NCBI GenBank assembly: GCA_040756085.1
Contig: JBFMAE010000404.1
Location: forward strand, 1 to 8,817
Length of the DNA stretch: 8,817 nucleotides
Source: JBFMAE01 sp040756085
GTDB lineage: Bacteria > Desulfobacterota > BSN033 > UBA1163
Direction: 5' to 3'
Positions 6,221 through 8,817 of this stretch are shown one piece after another (position 1 is the stretch's first letter; the number at the start of each line of letters is the position of its first letter). A model generated the notes under the pieces. The model was not told where the DNA came from. It searched no databases and was given only the letters and a program-made list of their open reading frames with translations. The position numbers were made by a program, and so were the translations under genes.

Positions 6221-6249
6221 AATTTATTAAATTGTTTTTAGGGAGTCAA
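6221..6249 (-). promoter_or_regulatory. Sigma70-like promoter of the ECF operon
   Basis: On the minus strand: TTGACT (6249-6244), 17-base spacer, TAAATT (6226-6221). This predicts a leader of about 105 bases holding the hairpin region. Confidence 0.45.
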
Positions 6250-6259
6250 TAGGCATATG

Positions 6260-6275
6260 TGGCCATATTTGGCCA
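6260..6275. promoter_or_regulatory. Inverted repeat TGGCC-N6-GGCCA, candidate shared operator
   Basis: A perfect 5-bp inverted repeat with an AT-only centre lies midway between the two predicted divergent -35 boxes (6244-6249 and 6284-6289). This position suits a regulator acting on both promoters. No regulator gene is in the window. Confidence 0.4.
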
Positions 6276-6283
6276 GGGTTCCA

Positions 6284-6312
6284 TTGAGATTCTTTAACGG
6301 ATGTGGTATGAG
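6284..6312 (+). promoter_or_regulatory. Sigma70-like promoter of yjbQ
   Basis: TTGAGA (6284-6289), 17-base spacer, TATGAG (6307-6312). The start would lie about 30 bases upstream of the yjbQ ATG. Confidence 0.4.
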
Positions 6313-6350
6313 AATGAATCATTGGAGATTTTAAGGGGGTGGAGTTGAAG

Positions 6351-6755
6351 ATGATCCAAAGTTTTCAGGTGAGAACTTCAACGCAAACGGAGTTTATCGA
6401 TATCACCCGTTCTGTCCAGGAGATTGTTCAAAAAACAGGCGTGGAGGATGGAATCTGTATCATATTTGTCCCTCATACCACGGCTGCTGTCACAATCAAC
6501 GAAAATGCGGATCCCAGCGTCTCCCAGGATATTCTCATGGAGATTAACAAGATTATTCCCTTTGAGGATCGATATCAGCACAGTGAGGGGAATTCTCCGG
6601 CCCACATCAAGGCGAGCCTCCTGGGAAGTTCTCAAACCGTCTTTATTGAATCGGGGAGATTAGCCCTCGGAACCTGGCAGGGGATCTTCTTTTGTGAGTT
6701 CGATGGGCCGAGAAATCGGAAAGTCCATGTAAAAGTGATGAAAACAGAAAAATAG
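6351..6755 (+). CDS. yjbQ: YjbQ / UPF0047 family protein
   Basis: The 134-residue protein matches the YjbQ (UPF0047) family at full length. Conserved blocks visible are VPHTTAAVTINENADP (His and Asn/Glu cluster), YQHSEGNSPAHIKASLLG (His-Glu-His) and RLALGTWQGIFFCEFDGPR (Gly-Thr-Trp-Gln-Gly and the Glu/Asp pair). The family is a small trimeric barrel with a metal-binding, His-rich site. Some members show weak thiamine-phosphate synthase activity and are annotated as secondary thiamine-phosphate synthase, but the true role is unsettled. I chose the ATG at 6351 because GGAG lies six bases upstream; a GTG at 6339 would add four residues but lies at the end of the G-run with no spacing for a binding site. 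The gene is first in a pair with the phosphatase, 2 bp downstream, and divergent from the ECF operon. Confidence 0.92.
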   Translation: MIQSFQVRTSTQTEFIDITRSVQEIVQKTGVEDGICIIFVPHTTAAVTINENADPSVSQDILMEINKIIPFEDRYQHSEGNSPAHIKASLLGSSQTVFIESGRLALGTWQGIFFCEFDGPRNRKVHVKVMKTEK

Positions 6756-6757
6756 AG

Positions 6758-7528
6758 ATGAAATTTGAAGAACTTGCTGAGAAAGCAGGAAGTATATTAG
6801 AAAAGGAACCCCGTCTGATCCATCTTCCCTCACAAGGGAAGGTTGTTATTGTAGGAGACACTCATGGAGACCTGAATGCCAGTCAAGAGGTTATCCGGCG
6901 ATACCTTAAAAAACCTAATCGCATCGTCTTTTTGGGAGACTATGTGGATCGGGGAGATTATTCCAAAGAGAACATCCAATACCTTCTGGAATTGAAATGG
7001 GAACATCCTGAGGAGATCTTTCTTTTGGCTGGGAATCACGAAGGATTTATGGTGAAAGAGTTTTATCCCTCTAATTTTTGGAGCTCCATTTCTTTTGAAG
7101 AGAGGGAGAAATATGGCCTTCTCTTCTCCATATTCCCTTTAGCCGCCACCACTCAGAATGATATTTTAGCGCTCCACGGGGCGCTCCCAGATTTAAAATA
7201 CCTTGAAGAAATGAATCAGATCGAATTGGGAGATACCAATTGGGATAGAATTGTTTGGGGAGATTTTGTGGAAAACGAGGTCGACATTCTGGGAGATCTG
7301 TGGGGAAGGCCCCAATTCGGTCGGCCCTATTTTGAGCGGATGATGGAGCGATATCAAAAAAAGATCCTCGTCCGATCCCATCAGCCCCATGCCCCCATAA
7401 CGATGTTTAATAAGAGATGCATTACCATCTTCACTTCCCATGCCTATCTGACGAGCCGCACCATTGCGATTGTCGACCTGGAAAAAGAGATCCGAAGCGC
7501 AGAAGATATGTTTTTAGAAAGGATTTAA
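6758..7528 (+). CDS. PPP-family metallophosphatase (serine/threonine phosphatase-like)
   Basis: A 256-residue calcineurin-like phosphoesterase. The metal and catalytic motifs appear in order: GDTHGD (33-38), GDYVDRG (60-66), GNHE (92-95), LHG (139-141), RSHQP (206-210), and a later TSHAY. The GDYVDRG/GNHE form and the RSHQP motif place it in the PPP branch with protein serine/threonine phosphatases and diadenosine tetraphosphatases, rather than in the Mre11 or UDP-diacylglucosamine hydrolase branches. All dimetal ligands seem present, so it should be active; the substrate may be a phosphoprotein or a nucleotide. It lacks a membrane segment. The ATG lies 2 bp after the yjbQ stop with no clear ribosome binding site of its own, which suggests translational coupling. 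An inverted repeat follows after the stop. Confidence 0.92.
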   Translation: MKFEELAEKAGSILEKEPRLIHLPSQGKVVIVGDTHGDLNASQEVIRRYLKKPNRIVFLGDYVDRGDYSKENIQYLLELKWEHPEEIFLLAGNHEGFMVKEFYPSNFWSSISFEEREKYGLLFSIFPLAATTQNDILALHGALPDLKYLEEMNQIELGDTNWDRIVWGDFVENEVDILGDLWGRPQFGRPYFERMMERYQKKILVRSHQPHAPITMFNKRCITIFTSHAYLTSRTIAIVDLEKEIRSAEDMFLERI

Positions 7529-7541
7529 TCTCCAAAGGTTG

Positions 7542-7670
7542 TCAGTTAATCAGGGAACCAGGATGAAGGATAACAGGAAATCAGGAAATCAGAAGAAACT
7601 TAAGTGGGTTAACCTGATATCCTGGTATTCTGATACTCACCACCTGATCACCCGATAATCTGATAGCCTT
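7542..7670. repeat. Inverted repeat of ATCAGG words
   Basis: The left arm (about 7542-7592) carries AATCAGG, ACCAGGAT, AACAGGAAATCAGG and AATCAG. The right arm (about 7609-7668), reverse-complemented, carries ATCAG, ATCGGGTGATCAGG, ATCAGAATACCAGGATATCAGG. The arms pair imperfectly about the turn near 7595-7608. It begins about 14 bases after the phosphatase stop and fills the 160-bp gap before the HAD gene. Confidence 0.72.
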
Positions 7671-7688
7671 AAGTCAAGAGTTAGGGGG

Positions 7689-8372
7689 ATGCCTAAAGTC
7701 ATTTCCTTTGATATGGATGGGACATTGATTGATCCAGAATTCACCGATTGGATCTGGGGCCATGGCATCCCCACACTTTATGCTGAAAAAACAGGGCTTC
7801 CCTTCGAGGCGGCAAAAGCCTTTGTGAAGAAGGAGTACCGGAAAGTGGGGGAGGGGGCCATTGAATGGTATGACATCAAATATTGGTTTCAGTTTTTCCA
7901 ACTGGAAAAGAGCTGGAGGGCTTTGATGAAACAGTTTGTCGATAAGATCAAAGTCTATCCGGATGTCAACCATATACTGGAGCGCTTGAAAAAAGATTTC
8001 ATATTGGTTCTCACCTCCAATGCAGGAAAGGAATTCATCGATGTTGAGATGGAGGCCACAGGCCTGGGGAAATATTTTGACCGGATCTTCTCAGCCACCT
8101 CCGACTTCGGAGAGGTGAAAAAGACAACCGGCTTTTACCAACGAGTCTGTCAGATCCTCGGAGCTAATCCCGAGGAGATTGTCCATATCGGTGACCACTA
8201 TGAGTTTGACTACCTCGTTCCCCGGACCATAGGGATTCATGCCTTCTACCTGAATCGATCGGGGGAGCAGAAAGGAGAATTCATACTCTCGGATCTTCGA
8301 GATCTGGAGAAGAAACTCAATTTACTTCCCTCCCCCTTGATGGGGGAGGGAAGGGGTGGGGGTGAAGCCTGA
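7689..8372 (+). CDS. HAD-superfamily hydrolase (phosphoglycolate phosphatase-like)
   Basis: A 227-residue haloacid dehalogenase-type phosphatase. Motif I is DMDGT (Asp8 nucleophile, Asp10 acid/base), motif II is TSN (109-111), motif III lysine is Lys144 or Lys145 in EVKKTTG, and motif IV is GDHYEFD (168-174; Asp169 and Asp174). A helical cap lies between motifs I and II (about 16-88), with many aromatic residues (WIWGHG, WYDIKYWFQFF). The substrate is unknown. The ATG directly follows GGGGG with no spacer, so translation may use AAGAG at 7676-7680 instead; MPKVISFDMDGT is the natural family start. The last 16 residues, LLPSPLMGEGRGGGEA, are encoded by a GC-rich hairpin repeat, and the gene overlaps the MFS start by 4 bp. 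Confidence 0.9.
   Translation: MPKVISFDMDGTLIDPEFTDWIWGHGIPTLYAEKTGLPFEAAKAFVKKEYRKVGEGAIEWYDIKYWFQFFQLEKSWRALMKQFVDKIKVYPDVNHILERLKKDFILVLTSNAGKEFIDVEMEATGLGKYFDRIFSATSDFGEVKKTTGFYQRVCQILGANPEEIVHIGDHYEFDYLVPRTIGIHAFYLNRSGEQKGEFILSDLRDLEKKLNLLPSPLMGEGRGGGEA
8325..8353. repeat. GC-rich hairpin repeat forming the HAD C-terminus
   Basis: CTTCCCTCCCCC (8325-8336), loop TTGAT, GGGGGAGGGAAG (8342-8353): a perfect 12-bp stem, followed by GGGTGGGGGTGA. I recognise this CCTCCCCC-TTGATG-GGGGAGG pattern as a widespread extragenic repeat type that, when read in frame, gives the SPLMGEGRGGGE-like peptide seen at the HAD tail. Confidence 0.8.
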
Positions 8373-8817
8373 AAGTAAGAGAGCAAACACGCTTTCATGT
8401 CCATTGGGCTTGGGTGGTTCTGGGATCGTGTTTTATCACCCTTTTTATCACTTATAGTATTCGAATTGGCGCTTACTCCGTTCTCATTCCAGAAATGATC
8501 AAGGATCTTCAGATAACAAAGGCTCAGGCCGGGATGATCAAAAGCGCTTTTTCGATAACCTACCTGCTCTTCGCTCCCCTCATGGGATGGTTAACCGACC
8601 GGGTTGGAGGAAGAAAAGTGATCAGCTTCTCCTGCCTCTTTTTAGGTGGAGGAGCTTTTCTTATGGGTAAGGCTGAAAACCTCACTACGGCTATTATTTT
8701 TTTCAGCCTCGTGGGTGTCGGGGCCGCGGCTATGTGGGTTCCCATTGTTACCCTCCTCCAGACTTGGTTTGGGGTAAAAAAGAGGGGTTTGGCTCTGGGC
8801 ATCCTTTCCCCGAGTTA
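8369..8817 (+). CDS. MFS transporter, N-terminal part (3'-partial)
   Basis: The frame from 8369 to the window end is unbroken and encodes a major facilitator superfamily permease. It begins RFHVHWAWVVL, then TM1 (about 13-31), a second span after IPEMIKDL (about 54-72), motif A GWLTDRVGGRK (73-83), TM3 and TM4 (about 84-130), ending at RGLALGILSPS. Motif A between TM2 and TM3 is diagnostic. The substrate is unknown; relatives with this start are often annotated as monocarboxylate or oxalate/formate-type carriers. There is no ATG, GTG or TTG in frame before TM1: the frame opens after a TGA at 8363-8365. CTG at 8369 overlaps the HAD stop as CTGA, with GGGGG about six bases upstream, and is the best start. 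A GTG at 8362 in another frame would need an indel. Confidence 0.85.
   Translation, partial: MKVREQTRFHVHWAWVVLGSCFITLFITYSIRIGAYSVLIPEMIKDLQITKAQAGMIKSAFSITYLLFAPLMGWLTDRVGGRKVISFSCLFLGGGAFLMGKAENLTTAIIFFSLVGVGAAAMWVPIVTLLQTWFGVKKRGLALGILSPS

Noticed and set aside
6339..6341. GTG start for yjbQ
   Set aside because: It leaves no spacing for a ribosome binding site; GGAG at 6341-6344 fits the ATG at 6351.
7674..7973. 99-codon minus-strand frame
   Set aside because: It is antisense to the HAD motif region, which is clearly coding on the plus strand.
8560..8802. 80-codon minus-strand frame
   Set aside because: It is antisense to the MFS motif A and membrane segments.

Overview
The window looks like chromosomal DNA from an uncultured, mid-GC bacterium. 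The MEMO-type protein, the split of small operons and the style of the intergenic repeats suggest a Desulfobacterota (deltaproteobacteria-like) or neighbouring lineage, but no rRNA or marker gene fixes this. No tRNA, rRNA, CRISPR array, transposase or phage gene was seen.

Layout. 1-984 (+) is the 3' part of a MEMO / AmmeMemoRadiSam protein B gene, open at the left edge. It converges with a small helical protein of unknown function (1093-1332, -), whose promoter abuts a roughly 180-bp imperfect palindrome (1411-1590). A cysteine-type transglutaminase-like protein follows (1608-2324, -). Then comes a complete energy-coupling factor (ECF) importer on the minus strand, read in the order S component (6107-5361), fused double ATPase (5137-3440), T component (3313-2519). 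Divergent from it on the plus strand are a YjbQ/UPF0047 gene and, 2 bp downstream, a PPP-type metallophosphatase (6351-7528). After a repeat-filled gap come a HAD-family hydrolase (7689-8372) and the first 147 codons of an MFS permease running off the right edge.

How the parts relate. The ECF genes form one functional unit: the S protein binds the (unidentified) substrate, the T protein couples, and the fused ATPase powers uptake. The ECF and yjbQ promoters face away from each other across about 240 bp, with a small inverted repeat TGGCC-N6-GGCCA centred between them. The ECF transcript would begin with a leader that can fold in mutually exclusive ways. This makes joint control of the two units plausible, though unproven.

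The most unusual aspect is the intergenic DNA. Five gaps (near 993-1078, 2376-2506, 3352-3465, 5149-5357 and 7542-7670) each hold an inverted repeat whose arms are made of a reiterated short word, and the word differs at every locus (AGTTCGGAG, GGAATRRTG, CCAATAACC, ATTCGAAATCC, ATCAGG). Four begin at or just after a stop codon. In one, the arm supplies the last eight residues and the stop of the ECF ATPase. Two carry a second, GC-rich CCTGCCTG palindrome inside an arm. A different GC-rich hairpin (8325-8353) encodes the tail of the HAD protein and appears to supply the ribosome binding site of the MFS gene, which seems to start at a CTG overlapping the HAD stop. The window therefore carries a dense layer of repeats that shape gene ends and starts, alongside otherwise recognisable housekeeping and transport genes.
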